64,000 bases of DNA from DATMER01 sp963741305 (GTDB lineage Bacteria; Acidobacteriota; Thermoanaerobaculia; Multivoradales; UBA5704), in assembly GCA_963741305.1 (NCBI GenBank), contig CAVUHL010000007.1, forward strand, positions 62,001 through 126,000, written 5' to 3'. Shown here one piece after another: positions 53,395-62,424 of this stretch. A program made the translations under genes and the position numbers. Numbering within the stretch: position 1 is the first letter of the stretch; each line of letters opens with the position of its first letter. Below the pieces are notes generated by a model, which searched no databases, was not told where the DNA came from, and saw nothing but the letters and a program-made list of their open reading frames with translations.

Positions 53395-54279
53395 TCAGGA
53401 GGCGATCAGCTTGCGGTACTGGCCCGGCGTCATGCCGGTAACCCGCTTGAAGGCCTTCGTGAGCTGAGACTGGTCGGCGAAGCCGCTGTCCAATGAGACT
53501 TCGGCCAGGCTGGCGTTTCGGCTCCGGAGCAGCTCTGCCGCGTGGCGGATCCGGCACTGACGCAGGAAGTCACCCGGAGAGCCGCCGAACCTCCGCCGGA
53601 AGCAGCGGCTGAGATGCAGCGGATCGACATCGAGGGTCTCGGCGAGCTGCCGAACGGTGAGCCTGCTCCGGAAGCCATCCTGGATCAAGTCGTAGGCGCT
53701 GCCCAGCCAGGATTGCGTGCTCCTGCCGGCACGATCGGTCGCGCGTGCGGTATGAGCGAGCAGCTCGAGCGCAAGGCCCTCGATGACGATCGACGACACA
53801 TCGTCGTGCGAGCGCAATTCGCGGTATAGCTTGGTGCCAAGGGTGGGTAGCTCTCCCGCCGTGAACGCCATGCCATGATCGATCAGGCCCTCGTGGCCGC
53901 CTACCAGGGCCATCGTCTCTTCAGCGATCGAGATCGTGAGAAAACTCCCACCCCGCGAGTCAGGATGGAAACGATCACAGTGGGTGGTTCCGGCGGGATG
54001 GAAGAGCATCGTCGGGGGCCCGCAGATCTCCTCCGTGCCGCGCGCGCTGGTGATGTACCTGCCCCTCAGAATGAAGCAGAAGTGCGCGTGCGCATGCGAA
54101 TGCTTGGCGATCGTCTCCTCTCTCCGGTCGACGATCTCCGACAGTGCGAAGCCCCTCACACTGACGGCGTGTCGACGCTCACCGTTGAAGATGCCGAAAG
54201 GGAGTGGAGTGGGCTCGGTCTGATCGCCGAGAGCTCGTTGCGTCTTCACGTCACGGGGAGTATACCCTTCAATCGCCAA
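53395..54279 (-). CDS. AraC-family transcriptional regulator with cupin domain
   Basis: Up to 294 residues. The N-terminal cupin (HSHAHAHFCFILRGRYITSA, PAGTTHCDRF) is a ligand-sensing domain; the C-terminal 100 residues carry two helix-turn-helix motifs (TVRQLAETLDVDPLHLSRCF, AEVSLDSGFADQSQLTKAFK) ending GMTPGQYRKL, the AraC/XylS signature. The longest form starts at TTG inside the truA C-terminus; a GTG about 30 bases downstream is an alternative. It may control the S9 peptidase that follows on the same strand, which is inference from order only. Confidence 0.88.
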   Translation of the reverse strand: MAIEGYTPRDVKTQRALGDQTEPTPLPFGIFNGERRHAVSVRGFALSEIVDRREETIAKHSHAHAHFCFILRGRYITSARGTEEICGPPTMLFHPAGTTHCDRFHPDSRGGSFLTISIAEETMALVGGHEGLIDHGMAFTAGELPTLGTKLYRELRSHDDVSSIVIEGLALELLAHTARATDRAGRSTQSWLGSAYDLIQDGFRSRLTVRQLAETLDVDPLHLSRCFRRRFGGSPGDFLRQCRIRHAAELLRSRNASLAEVSLDSGFADQSQLTKAFKRVTGMTPGQYRKLIAS

Positions 54280-55063
54280 CCGGCACGGCAGCTAAAGGCT
54301 TACCCAGCGGCGGATCGCCGGGGTAGGCCACACGCTCCAGGAACAATCCGGAAGGCGGAGCCGTCCATTCGGCGGGAAGCCCCTTGCCGGATTTTGGAAT
54401 CCTGGTTGCAATGAGGGCCTCGAAGGCGGGCAGGTCCAACTCTCCCGCTCCCACCTTCACCAGCGTGCCCACAACCCTGCGGACCATCTTCCACAGGAAG
54501 TGCGAGGCGCTGAGGCGGACGAGGATGAGGGCTCCGGCGGTCACGACCTCGGCTTTCTCGACGACCACGAGAGTGCTCGGCTGCTCTCCCGGCTTTTCGC
54601 AGAACAGGCGGAAGTCGTGCTTACCGGTGAGACGTGCAGCCGCCTGGGCCATGCGGGTCTCGTCCAGCGGGCGCTTGACCCACCAGACGAAGCGCTTGGC
54701 CAGGGCCGTGCGGCGGCGGGAGATCTGGTAGAGGTAGGTGCGGGAGACGGCATCGTGCCGGGAGTGGAACCGGTCGGATGCCGGAGCCAGGGAGAGGAGG
54801 TGGACGTCCGGCGGCAGCCGGTCATTGACCTCGCGCCGGAAGGGCTCCGGGTCCACCGTGCCGGCCAGCCGCAAGTGCGCCACCTGGGCCAGAGCATGGA
54901 CCCCCGCGTCGGTCCGCCCCGAGCCGCCGAGCTCGCGCACCACGCCGCCCGACTCCTCCACCGCCCTGCGCAGTTCCCCCGCCACCGAGCGGGCATTTTT
55001 CTGCTCCTGCCATCCGTGGTACCGGGTGCCTTCGTACTCCAGGGTGAGGCGGTAGGTGGGCAT
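54269..55063 (-). CDS. truA: tRNA pseudouridine(38-40) synthase TruA
   Basis: Intact 264 residues. It converts uridine to pseudouridine at positions 38-40 of the tRNA anticodon stem. The catalytic motif GGSGRTDAGVHA contains the nucleophile Asp52. RFHSRHDAVSRTYLYQI, KHDFRLFC and SHFLWKMVRRVVGTLVKVG are the usual TruA blocks. It begins MPTYRLTLEYEGTRYHGWQ, the family's normal start, and length matches E. coli TruA. It starts 3 bases after the stop of the TOPRIM gene and ends overlapping the AraC gene. Confidence 0.97.
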   Translation of the reverse strand: MPTYRLTLEYEGTRYHGWQEQKNARSVAGELRRAVEESGGVVRELGGSGRTDAGVHALAQVAHLRLAGTVDPEPFRREVNDRLPPDVHLLSLAPASDRFHSRHDAVSRTYLYQISRRRTALAKRFVWWVKRPLDETRMAQAAARLTGKHDFRLFCEKPGEQPSTLVVVEKAEVVTAGALILVRLSASHFLWKMVRRVVGTLVKVGAGELDLPAFEALIATRIPKSGKGLPAEWTAPPSGLFLERVAYPGDPPLGKPLAAVPVGD

Positions 55064-55066
55064 AGG

Positions 55067-55604
55067 CTACTTCTCGAGGAATTTCTCGACGAAATACCGG
55101 AGCGAGTCGTTGCGTCTCCGCGCTGTCTCCAGATCGAAACGCTCCAGCATTGCGCTCAACAGGGGAAGCCGGAATTCCCTCTTCTGATCCAAGGCCGCAT
55201 TGAAAGCCTCCTTGGTGACTCCTTCGGTGCTCGCGCAGGTGACAATGCCGAGAGACCCGAAATCAGGGTCCTTGGGTAGGATTCCGGCGCAGTACCAACT
55301 CTCGATTTCAGCTTTCACGATCTGCACGCGTTCCCCGGCGAGCTGCGGCCAGGCTCGCAAGGCCTCTCCCTTGGCGGCCGAAGCACAAGGAAACTGATCC
55401 AGATCTCGAATCAGGAGATACTCAGCTCCTGGAATTGCGTCTACGCTTCGAAGATAGGCCGCGATTTTGGATCTCTTCTCCGCGCTGAACTTCACGAAAC
55501 GGACGTGATCGTAGTGTCTCTTCGAGGAGAGGCACGGCCACGGCATGCAGGAACCGCTCGTCGTCATCTCCCTCGACGAACAGGAAGATCTGTCTATATG
55601 CCAT
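55067..55604 (-). CDS. Small TOPRIM-like nuclease protein, one frameshift
   Basis: About 178 residues joined across a break near 55525. The start AYRQIFLFVEGDDDERFLHA supplies a TOPRIM glutamate motif (VEGxxDE), and LLIRDLDQFP provides the DxD motif. It overlaps the end of the AAA ATPase gene by 11 bases. Paired ATPase and TOPRIM proteins are found in OLD-, Gabija- and PARIS-like defence modules; this protein is shorter than AriB and lacks its other domains, so the module type is open. Without the break the protein would be complete to FVEKFLEK. Confidence 0.65.
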
Positions 55605-56820
55605 GACCTACGCCGAGGAGATCCTGAACGTACAGCTCGTCCACTCCAAGATCGTTCTCCAGAAAGACTTTCAACTCCTGGCTCTCGGCAGGGCGAACGA
55701 TCCGGGAGAAACCGTTCTCGTTACGGTCCATCAAGAGGATGTCTTCGAGATCGACGTTCTTGACCACCTCGGGGTTATGCGTTGTGACAATCACTTGCTT
55801 GCTCTGAGAAGTGTCCTTCAACATCGCCACGACCTTGGAGATCAGATGGGGGTGAACGTGTCGTTCCGGCTCCTCGATGATGGTGACCGCCGCCTTCTGG
55901 AAGTAGAGGGCGACCACGAGCGCTACCAGGTGAATCGTTCCGTCCGAGAGGAAAGAGGACGGAATGTAGTGGGGTTCCGAGAATCGTTCCTTGAGAGCGA
56001 CCTGAAGCGAGCTGTCCGAAGGCTTCACGATCCTCAAGTCATCGACAAAGGGTAGCGCGTCCCTGAGTATCCTGACGAGCGCATCCTGCCTTCCTCTGTC
56101 TTGCAGAAGCGCCCTCAAGACAATAGCCAGATTGCTGCCATCCGGTTCGAGACTGACTCTTCCGCTCAGGGGGGAAGGTTTCTTGGGCATCTTGGGATCG
56201 AAATCGAAGACATCTATTTCCGTGGGAAGATCCGGCAGTGCCCAAGGCCCGATCCCGAGGATCGTTTTAGTAGGCGTAATTTTTTCACCTCTCCGAAGGA
56301 ACCCCAGATCGGAGATTTGCTCGGGCGATACGCTGAAGCAGAGATCTTCATCCCGGCGAGAAATAGAGAGTTTGCCCTCTCCGGCTGCGCTGAATTCCTG
56401 CCTTGGACCCTCTCTCCAGAATCCACAGTAGTGAATCAACTCTTCCTTAAGGATCTTCAGATCTCGTTCCGGTCCAGACTGAAAAGCGAGATGGTATACC
56501 GACCGCAGAACGTCAGCATTGACGCCTCCTTCTGTCTCGTTGAAGCTCAGAGGAAAGCCCAACTCGAAATCGAAGGCCGCCTCGATGGATACAGGTCGCC
56601 CCGCTCCAATTCTCAGGTTGGTCAGGTACTCGATACCACCCTGAAGCGAAACCGCGTCTTCCAGTCCATACGTCGCCAGATCGCGGAGAAACTTGAAAAT
56701 CTCCAGGAAATTGGACTTGCCGGCGGCATTCCCGCCCACGACGACGTTGAGAGGACGTAGATCCACCTCCAACTCGTCGAAGCTCTTGAAGTTGCTGACT
56801 TTGATCCTGTTGACCGCCAT
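55594..56820 (-). CDS. AAA/ABC-type ATPase (RecF/SMC-like), likely partner of TOPRIM protein
   Basis: Intact, 408 residues from the second ATG (GGAG upstream); an in-frame ATG is 12 bases earlier. N-terminal NRIKVSNFKSFDELEVDL and Walker A GGNAAGKSNFLE are typical of AAA_15/AAA_21 ATPases. The signature LSDGTIHLVAL, Walker B TIIEEPERHVHP and the histidine of THNPEVV are all intact, so ATP-dependent dimerisation is expected. No coiled coil of SMC length is present. These soluble ATPases with a small nuclease next door commonly act in phage defence, although chromosomal roles are possible. Confidence 0.88.
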   Translation of the reverse strand: MAVNRIKVSNFKSFDELEVDLRPLNVVVGGNAAGKSNFLEIFKFLRDLATYGLEDAVSLQGGIEYLTNLRIGAGRPVSIEAAFDFELGFPLSFNETEGGVNADVLRSVYHLAFQSGPERDLKILKEELIHYCGFWREGPRQEFSAAGEGKLSISRRDEDLCFSVSPEQISDLGFLRRGEKITPTKTILGIGPWALPDLPTEIDVFDFDPKMPKKPSPLSGRVSLEPDGSNLAIVLRALLQDRGRQDALVRILRDALPFVDDLRIVKPSDSSLQVALKERFSEPHYIPSSFLSDGTIHLVALVVALYFQKAAVTIIEEPERHVHPHLISKVVAMLKDTSQSKQVIVTTHNPEVVKNVDLEDILLMDRNENGFSRIVRPAESQELKVFLENDLGVDELYVQDLLGVGHGI

Positions 56821-57006
56821 GGAGGACTCCATCCTGATTCCGGACTCGGACTCCCGAGATTCTAGTACCTATCCCCGGAAATCTCCAAGGCCGTATCCAG
56901 CCGGTGCGGAGCGCCACAGGCTGCACGAGGATACAGCCAGAGCCCGAGACGTGCTAAAGTACCTTCCCCAGAACGCTGTCTTCAAATCCCATGGAGGATT
57001 TTTGCG

Positions 57007-57342
57007 ATGACTAAGCGAACGACCGTCGTGCTTCTTACCCTCGCCATCATGACCGTGCTCGCCCTGCCGCTGTGCAGCGCCGGCACCAAGGGCACCTGGA
57101 CCGGCTGGATCACCGACGATAGCTGCGGCGCCAAGGGAGCCAATGCCGAGCACGCCAGCTGCGCCCACAAGTGCCTGGACAACGGCGGCAAGCTGGTCTT
57201 CTACAACAGCGCGGACAAGAACATCTACAGCCTGGACAACCAGGACCTCGCCAAGGAGCACATTGGTCACGAGGTAAGCGTGACCGGCGAGGCCGACGGC
57301 AAGGCGATCAAGGTGGAGTCGATCGCCAAGGCCGGTGCCTGA
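57007..57342 (+). CDS. Secreted DUF5818-like protein
   Basis: 111 residues. Signal peptide TVVLLTLAIMTVLALPLCSA. The mature domain GTWTGWITDDSCGAKGA, HASCAHKCLDNGGKLVF and HEVSVTGEADGKAIKVESI is a small beta-barrel seen in many Acidobacteriota, with three conserved cysteines. Function unknown; OB-like fold and ligand or metal binding are guesses. It is transcribed divergently from the AAA gene and ends at a strong hairpin shared with the M28 gene. Confidence 0.8.
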   Translation: MTKRTTVVLLTLAIMTVLALPLCSAGTKGTWTGWITDDSCGAKGANAEHASCAHKCLDNGGKLVFYNSADKNIYSLDNQDLAKEHIGHEVSVTGEADGKAIKVESIAKAGA

Positions 57343-57375
57343 AGCGACCCCCTCCCAAGCCCTCATCACCCCAAA

Positions 57376-57418
57376 CCCCTCTTCTCCAGCCGCACTCCCA
57401 CCTCCGGGAGAAGAGGGG
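57376..57418. terminator. Bidirectional terminator-like hairpin
   Basis: CCCCTCTTCTCC and GGAGAAGAGGGG are perfect 12-bp inverted arms, 19 bases apart, between convergent genes ending at 57342 (plus) and 57438 (minus). No clear T-run follows, but position and perfect pairing make shared termination the likely role. Confidence 0.6.
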
Positions 57419-57437
57419 CTTCAGGAAGTCGAGAGGC

Positions 57438-59768
57438 TCAGATTTTCACCTTCCGGCTCACCACCACGTTATCCCCTTCCTGGATGGGCGCGGCATCCTC
57501 GGGCCGGGCGTGGATCAGCGCTTGGCCCGCGGGTGGCAGCCCGTAGGAGCGGTCGAACACGTACCACTCCATGGGCTCCGTGGCTCCCAAGACGACCTCG
57601 AAAACCGTCCCTCCGGCCGGCAGGGTCAGGTTGGTGTAGAGGCGCCAGGGCCGGCCCATGCCCGGAGGTGGACCCGGACGCCGGCCATCGGCTTCGGGGA
57701 TGGGATAACCGTCGACCGCCACCGACTCCGCACGCGCCGCGGCTGGGATGGCAAGGGTTCCTACCGGTGCTCCCCGGAGTGAGACCAGCTTGAGACTCAG
57801 ATGGCGCTTGCCGCCGGAGGTGGAGTCCGCGAGGACCGTCAGAGTAGGCCCGGGGGTGGACAGGTTGGGTGCCGGAGCCACGAAGGCCAGCAGAGAGGGC
57901 GGGAGCCATGGCAGCCCCGGCGCCGGCTGCCGCGCGAATTTGCCGGCTTCGCTCACGGGCTCAGGCAGAGGCGGCGGTCCCCAGGCCAGCCAGCGGGCTG
58001 TGCCTGTGTCCGCATCCTGATGGGCCTGGAGGACCAGGGTCCGCGGCGAATCCGGGGAAAATGGCGGCGTCACCATCGCCGTCACCGCGGCGAGCACAGC
58101 CACAACCGCAGCCGCAGCCGGCAGCCACTTCTGCCCCAGGGCGCCGGCGGATGCGGAAAGCGGCGTCAGGGTGCTGAAGACGAAGGCCAGCAGCAGCGCC
58201 GCCACCATCAAGCCCGGCAATCCCATCCCCAGGTAGAGCGAGGCCAGGAGAGGGAACCAGAGGAGTCCCACCGCCAGCGCCGGAACAATCGCCACCAGGG
58301 CGGGTCCCCACGGAGCGAGGCCCAGCCCGCCGATCCCATACATCACGAGACCGCAGGCTCCCGCCACCAGCGCCGGGGCGACGAAGAGATAGCTCACGCC
58401 CGGCAGCATCAGGCTGAGCAGGAGCCCGAGGAGAGCCCAGGCAGTCCAGACTCCGGCCCACAGACCCGCCGTGCCGCGGTTCCGGCCCAGCGCTCCGGCC
58501 AGGCCCAAGGTCACCGCCAGCGAAAGCAGCCAGAAGGCCAGGATCACCGGCAGCGGCCGGGCCACCCACGGCATCGGAAATGCGCCTGCCAGCAGGGCCT
58601 GCAGTCCAAAAGCCAGCGCCAGCGTGAGCAGGGCCGCGGCCGGCGGCACCAGCAAGCCGAAGAACACGGATTTCCATACGGCAAGGCCACGCCGCACGGC
58701 CAGCCAGGCCGCGGCCAGGATCAGGAGCAGCGCCACCGCCGCCAGCACCGGGGTCATTCCCGCCGGCCACTGCACCACGGTCCGGTGGAGCACGTCGAAG
58801 AACACGGCGCCCCCCTGGGACGGATTCGCCAAGTCCGACTCCACGAGGCCCTGCACCGCCGCCAGGGCGTTGTCGCCGTGGTGTTGGAGGCTGGCGGGCG
58901 AGACGTTCGCGAAGTTGTCCAGCGGCCTGTGGTAATGGCTCGGATTCTCGATGAAGGCGAAATTGAGCCCGGGTACGCCCCGGCGTTTGAACACCGTCAG
59001 GTCGGTGTCATTGGGCAGGAACTGGTAGATGGTGGGGAACAGCGAACTGGTGAACGGCCGCGAAGCCCGGGCGGCGTAGGCGCGGACGAGCCAGGCGTCG
59101 TCACCGCTGGTTTCGAACATGAGGCTCGGACCCGCCGTGCCCCGGGCCTCCAGGTTCACTACCGCGCCGACCTGGGTAACCGCCGGATGCTTCTCTACGA
59201 AAGCCCGCGCTCCCAGCAGGCCTCCCTCCTCGCCGTCGTCGATCAGGAAGAACACGGAACGGCGCGGCGGCGGCCCGGTCTTGAGCACGCGGGCAACTTC
59301 CAGGACGGCCGCGACCCCCGCCAGGTCGTCCCCCACGCCGGGACCGGACGGCACGGAGTCGTAGTGGGCCACCAGCATCACGGCCTTGCCTGCCTCGCGG
59401 CCCTGGAGGCGGGCCAGCACATTCCAAACCCTGCCGCAGCTCCCGCCGGGATGACAGGCGAAGCCCTCCTGCACCTCCGGCGCGTACCCCAGCCAGCGAA
59501 GATGGCCCAGCACCTTCTCCCGCACCCGGGCATTGGCCGGCGAGCCCACCGGATGCGGCGTGCCGTCCCCGACCAGCTCCCGCAACACCTCCCGCGCCCG
59601 GCCGGCCGAAAAATCCGTCAACGGCACCTCCTTCGGCTTCGGCTCCGGAGGGCTCCCCACGGAGACCACGATCGCCAGGACCAGAGCGAGAAGCACCAAG
59701 GCGGCGACCACTCCCCAGACACTCCCTGAGTCCCCCGGTTCGACGACACTCCGATTTGGCTCCGCCAT
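57438..59768 (-). CDS. M28 family zinc metallopeptidase with multi-span membrane domain
   Basis: Intact 776 residues. One N-terminal helix (VVAALVLLALVLAIVVSVG), then a peptidase domain with zinc ligands in VAHYDSVP, VGDDLAG, DDGEEGGLLGA and NLEARG, and SHYHRPLDN. About eight membrane helices follow (residues 340-560), then a soluble beta domain. The layout matches ER metallopeptidase 1/Fxna-like M28 aminopeptidases. It probably trims peptides on the periplasmic side. It is divergent from the PilT gene; the C-terminal end meets the DUF5818-like gene across a hairpin. Confidence 0.92.
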   Translation of the reverse strand: MAEPNRSVVEPGDSGSVWGVVAALVLLALVLAIVVSVGSPPEPKPKEVPLTDFSAGRAREVLRELVGDGTPHPVGSPANARVREKVLGHLRWLGYAPEVQEGFACHPGGSCGRVWNVLARLQGREAGKAVMLVAHYDSVPSGPGVGDDLAGVAAVLEVARVLKTGPPPRRSVFFLIDDGEEGGLLGARAFVEKHPAVTQVGAVVNLEARGTAGPSLMFETSGDDAWLVRAYAARASRPFTSSLFPTIYQFLPNDTDLTVFKRRGVPGLNFAFIENPSHYHRPLDNFANVSPASLQHHGDNALAAVQGLVESDLANPSQGGAVFFDVLHRTVVQWPAGMTPVLAAVALLLILAAAWLAVRRGLAVWKSVFFGLLVPPAAALLTLALAFGLQALLAGAFPMPWVARPLPVILAFWLLSLAVTLGLAGALGRNRGTAGLWAGVWTAWALLGLLLSLMLPGVSYLFVAPALVAGACGLVMYGIGGLGLAPWGPALVAIVPALAVGLLWFPLLASLYLGMGLPGLMVAALLLAFVFSTLTPLSASAGALGQKWLPAAAAVVAVLAAVTAMVTPPFSPDSPRTLVLQAHQDADTGTARWLAWGPPPLPEPVSEAGKFARQPAPGLPWLPPSLLAFVAPAPNLSTPGPTLTVLADSTSGGKRHLSLKLVSLRGAPVGTLAIPAAARAESVAVDGYPIPEADGRRPGPPPGMGRPWRLYTNLTLPAGGTVFEVVLGATEPMEWYVFDRSYGLPPAGQALIHARPEDAAPIQEGDNVVVSRKVKI

Positions 59769-59860
59769 GACGGTCTCCCTGGAAGAACGCGTTTCCGGAC
59801 GGCGCGGATTCTAGCCGATCCATTGACGGCCCCCCACCCCCTTGACTACGCTCCTACTCA

Positions 59861-61264
59861 ATGACTTCAAGCCCTGACGACCTCCTTTTCGGGCGGATCG
59901 CCCTGCACTACAAGCTCGTCACGCGCGAGCAGCTCCTCGAGGCTTCGCAGACGCAGGCGAGAGAAGGTGGCTCGCGTAAGTTCGGCGAGATCCTGGTCGA
60001 AAAGGGGTATTTGACGCCCCAACAGCTCGAGCAGCTTCTGACCGTCCAGCAGGAGTACCTCGCCAAGCAGGCCGCCCAGGCCGTACCGGCGCCGGAGCCC
60101 GAGCAGGCCCCTTCGGCAGGAACGCTCTACGCCGGCCCCACGATCCCCGCGGTGGCCGAAGAGGAGCCCGAGCCGGCGCCGACCCGGCCCATCATCTCCC
60201 TCGATGGCCCCGGCGCCCTCAACCGCCTCCTGGAACACACCCTGAGAGTCGGCGCCAGCGATCTCCACATCCACAGCGGCGCGCCCATCCAGATCCGCGC
60301 CCACGGCCGCCTTTCCGAGTTGGACCCGGAGCCGCTCGACTCGCGGACAGCCGAGCGGTTGGTGACGCAGATCCTCACTCCCGAGCAGGTCGACCTCCTG
60401 CATGTGAAAGGCCAGGTGGACTTCGCCTACACCCTGGAAGGCATCGGCCGTTTCCGCAGCAACGCCTACCGCCAGCAGCGGGGCATCGACGCGGTCTTCC
60501 GGGCCATTCCACCCCAGCCTCCCACGCTGGAGGAGCTGGGGCTTCCCACCTCCCTCGCCCGCTTCGCCAACTTCCACCAGGGCATGGTGCTCCTGACCGG
60601 TCCGGCCGGCTGCGGCAAGTCCTCCACCCTGGCGGCCCTGGTCAACATCATCAACCAGGAGCGGCACGATCACATCATCACCATCGAGGACCCCATCGAA
60701 TACGTCCACGGCTCCAAGCGATGCGTGGTCAACCAGCGGCAGGTGGGGCCGCATACCGGCTCCTTCGCCCGCGCCCTCCGTGCCGCCCTGCGCGAGGACC
60801 CGGACATCATCGCCATCGGCGAGCTGCGCGACCTGGAGACCATTTCCCTGGCCCTGACGGCCGCCGAAACCGGCCACCTCGTCCTCGCCACCCTGCACAC
60901 CAACAATGCCATCCGCACCGTCAACCGCATCCTCGGCGTCTTCCCGCCCAGCCAGCAGGACCAGATCCGCACCATGGTCTCCGAATCCCTGCGCGCCGTC
61001 GTCTCTCAGCGCCTGGTCACCCGCGCGGACGGACAATGCCGCGTGCCCGCCCTGGAGATCCTGGTGGCCAACAAAGCGGTCGGCAACCTCATCCGCGAGA
61101 ACAAGACCTTCCAGATCAAGTCCGTCCTCCAGACCGGCGGCACCCAAGGCATGTGCCTCCTCGACGCCTCCCTGGCCGAGCTGGTCAAGAGCCGGATCAT
61201 CACCCGCGAAGAGGCCCAGCGGCATGCGGATGAGCCGCAGAAGTTTGCGGCTGGGGGTGGGTGA
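59861..61264 (+). CDS. PilT-like type IV pilus retraction ATPase with extra N-terminal domain
   Basis: Intact 467 residues, about 100 longer than standard PilT. Residues 1-70 form a GspE/PilB N-terminal-type helical domain (FGRIALHYKLVTREQLLEA, ILVEKGYLTPQQLEQLL), joined by a Pro/Glu linker. The motor has Walker A TGPAGCGKSST (246-256), Asp box IITIEDPIEY, Walker B IIAIGELRD (316-324) and His box GHLVLATLHTNNA; AIRTVNRILGVFPPSQQDQIR-like order is PilT-typical. It drives pilus retraction and so twitching or DNA uptake. No other pilus genes are nearby, so the partner machinery lies elsewhere. Confidence 0.9.
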   Translation: MTSSPDDLLFGRIALHYKLVTREQLLEASQTQAREGGSRKFGEILVEKGYLTPQQLEQLLTVQQEYLAKQAAQAVPAPEPEQAPSAGTLYAGPTIPAVAEEEPEPAPTRPIISLDGPGALNRLLEHTLRVGASDLHIHSGAPIQIRAHGRLSELDPEPLDSRTAERLVTQILTPEQVDLLHVKGQVDFAYTLEGIGRFRSNAYRQQRGIDAVFRAIPPQPPTLEELGLPTSLARFANFHQGMVLLTGPAGCGKSSTLAALVNIINQERHDHIITIEDPIEYVHGSKRCVVNQRQVGPHTGSFARALRAALREDPDIIAIGELRDLETISLALTAAETGHLVLATLHTNNAIRTVNRILGVFPPSQQDQIRTMVSESLRAVVSQRLVTRADGQCRVPALEILVANKAVGNLIRENKTFQIKSVLQTGGTQGMCLLDASLAELVKSRIITREEAQRHADEPQKFAAGGG

Positions 61265-61325
61265 ATGAGCGACCTGGCTGCTTCCCAGATTGCTCGCACC
61301 TGTAGCAACCTGTACAATTGACCGT

Positions 61326-61715
61326 ATGGAGGTGGTCGCCGATTGCAGCGCGCTACTTGCTGTGGTTCTCAACGAACCCGAGCGAGAGGCGATTGTCGAC
61401 GCAACGGAGGGAGCAACCCTGATAGCTCCGCGAGCCTTGCCGTACGAGATCGGCAACGCCCTGATCGCGTTGCGCAAGAAGGGCGTGTTCGAGGAGGGGA
61501 TCATCCTCCCGGCCTGGGAGGCCACACAGCGAATTCCCGTCCAGCTTGTAGAGGTGGAGATGGAAACCGCTCTCACTTTGGCCTTGGCTAATGGGATCTA
61601 TGCCTACGATGCCTACTACCTCCAGTGCTCGCTGACGTACAGACGGCCCCTCGTCACCATCGATAAGAAAATGAAGGCGGTCGCGAACAAACTCGGCATT
61701 CGTCTTTTGGTATGA
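61326..61715 (+). CDS. PIN-domain ribonuclease toxin
   Basis: 129 residues. VVADCSALLAVVLNEPERE gives the first acidic residue of the PIN active site, ALPYEIGNALIAL the conserved Glu, and IYAYDAYYLQCSL with LVTIDKKM the C-terminal acidic residues. VapC-like toxins cut RNA or tRNA. It lies upstream of a Phd/YefM-like antitoxin, the reverse of the usual order, with four bases between stop and start. Ribosome site is weak. Confidence 0.85.
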   Translation: MEVVADCSALLAVVLNEPEREAIVDATEGATLIAPRALPYEIGNALIALRKKGVFEEGIILPAWEATQRIPVQLVEVEMETALTLALANGIYAYDAYYLQCSLTYRRPLVTIDKKMKAVANKLGIRLLV

Positions 61716-61719
61716 GACT

Positions 61720-61938
61720 ATGAAAGTCTACACCTACACTGAAGCTCGAGAAAACCTCGCCACTCTACTGGAGGAGGCCAAGCAGCAAGAGGTAGTCATC
61801 CGGCGCCGCAATGGCGAACAGTTCCGGGTCGTTCTCCAAGCCCACCGCACTTCTCCCTTCGACGTACCTCCCGTCCGAACGCGGGCGACAACCCAGGACA
61901 TTCTGGATGCCATCCGTGAATCACGGGAAAGAGGATGA
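61720..61938 (+). CDS. Phd/YefM-type antitoxin
   Basis: 72 residues. KVYTYTEARENLATLLEEAK and VVIRRRNGEQFRVVL are the N-terminal DNA-binding fold of the Phd/YefM superfamily; the C-terminus (TTQDILDAIRESRERG) would neutralise the toxin. It follows the PIN gene in the same direction, so the pair is a type II toxin-antitoxin module in toxin-first order. Confidence 0.85.
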   Translation: MKVYTYTEARENLATLLEEAKQQEVVIRRRNGEQFRVVLQAHRTSPFDVPPVRTRATTQDILDAIRESRERG

Positions 61939-62299
61939 TGGGAACAGAGCGGCAGGCCGGAGCAAGAACCGTTGCCGTCTGGCTCCGGCGCTAGAGCTTG
62001 CCTGCGGAAGAGCGGCTGATACACCAACCCCTTCAGCCTCTGCCTCGCTCCCGCCTCCGGACCACGGGGCGCCGCTCAACGCGCTCCTTGGTGACGACGG
62101 TGCGCTGACGTTCCCGCAACTGAGTGGGGCTTTCCCGGACTCGCCGCTCCCGGGCCTCGGCCAGGGTCTTCGAGGGGCAGTCCGAGAGGGCTTGCTCGCC
62201 AATCCTTCTCACGCGCACCTCTACGATAGAGCGGGCTCTCTGCCCGTCAACAGGTGCTCCAGAAACAGAACAGAAGAGGCACACTGAAAAGGAGGAGTA
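61939..62299. other. Intergenic region without a recognised gene
   Basis: About 360 bases between the antitoxin and the interrupted cysteine-rich gene. Open frames exist on both strands, but they give arginine- or proline-rich sequence with no recognisable motif and no ribosome site. The last 12 bases contain AAAAGGAGG for the downstream gene. Confidence 0.5.
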
Positions 62300-62415
62300 A
62301 TGACCAAGTTGCTACGTTTCGTCTCCCTTACCGCAGCCCTGGGCCTGACTTCCTGGCTGGCGATGGCAAAGCCAGCTCTCGCCTATCCTCCCTGCTCTCT
62401 CGTGCATGGAAAAAC

Positions 62416-62424
62416 CTGCCACAC
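62416..62424. repeat. Target-site duplication, left copy
   Basis: CTGCCACAC directly precedes the left terminal repeat of the IS and is repeated directly after the right terminal repeat. Nine bases fits IS4-family insertion. Confidence 0.85.

Noticed and set aside
54259..54279. Promoter for the AraC gene (TATACT on the minus strand)
   Set aside because: A good -10 word is present but no -35 box lies at suitable spacing, and the site is inside truA.
57801..59729. 642-residue plus-strand frame opposite the M28 peptidase
   Set aside because: The product is arginine/glutamine/histidine-rich low complexity; the minus strand holds complete zinc-site motifs.
59867..61576. 569-residue minus-strand frame opposite pilT
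   Set aside because: Valine/glycine/aspartate-rich shadow with no motif; the PilT boxes are on the plus strand.
62033..62284. Small arginine-rich frame on the minus strand
   Set aside because: No ribosome site and no motif; composition typical of chance frames in GC-rich DNA.
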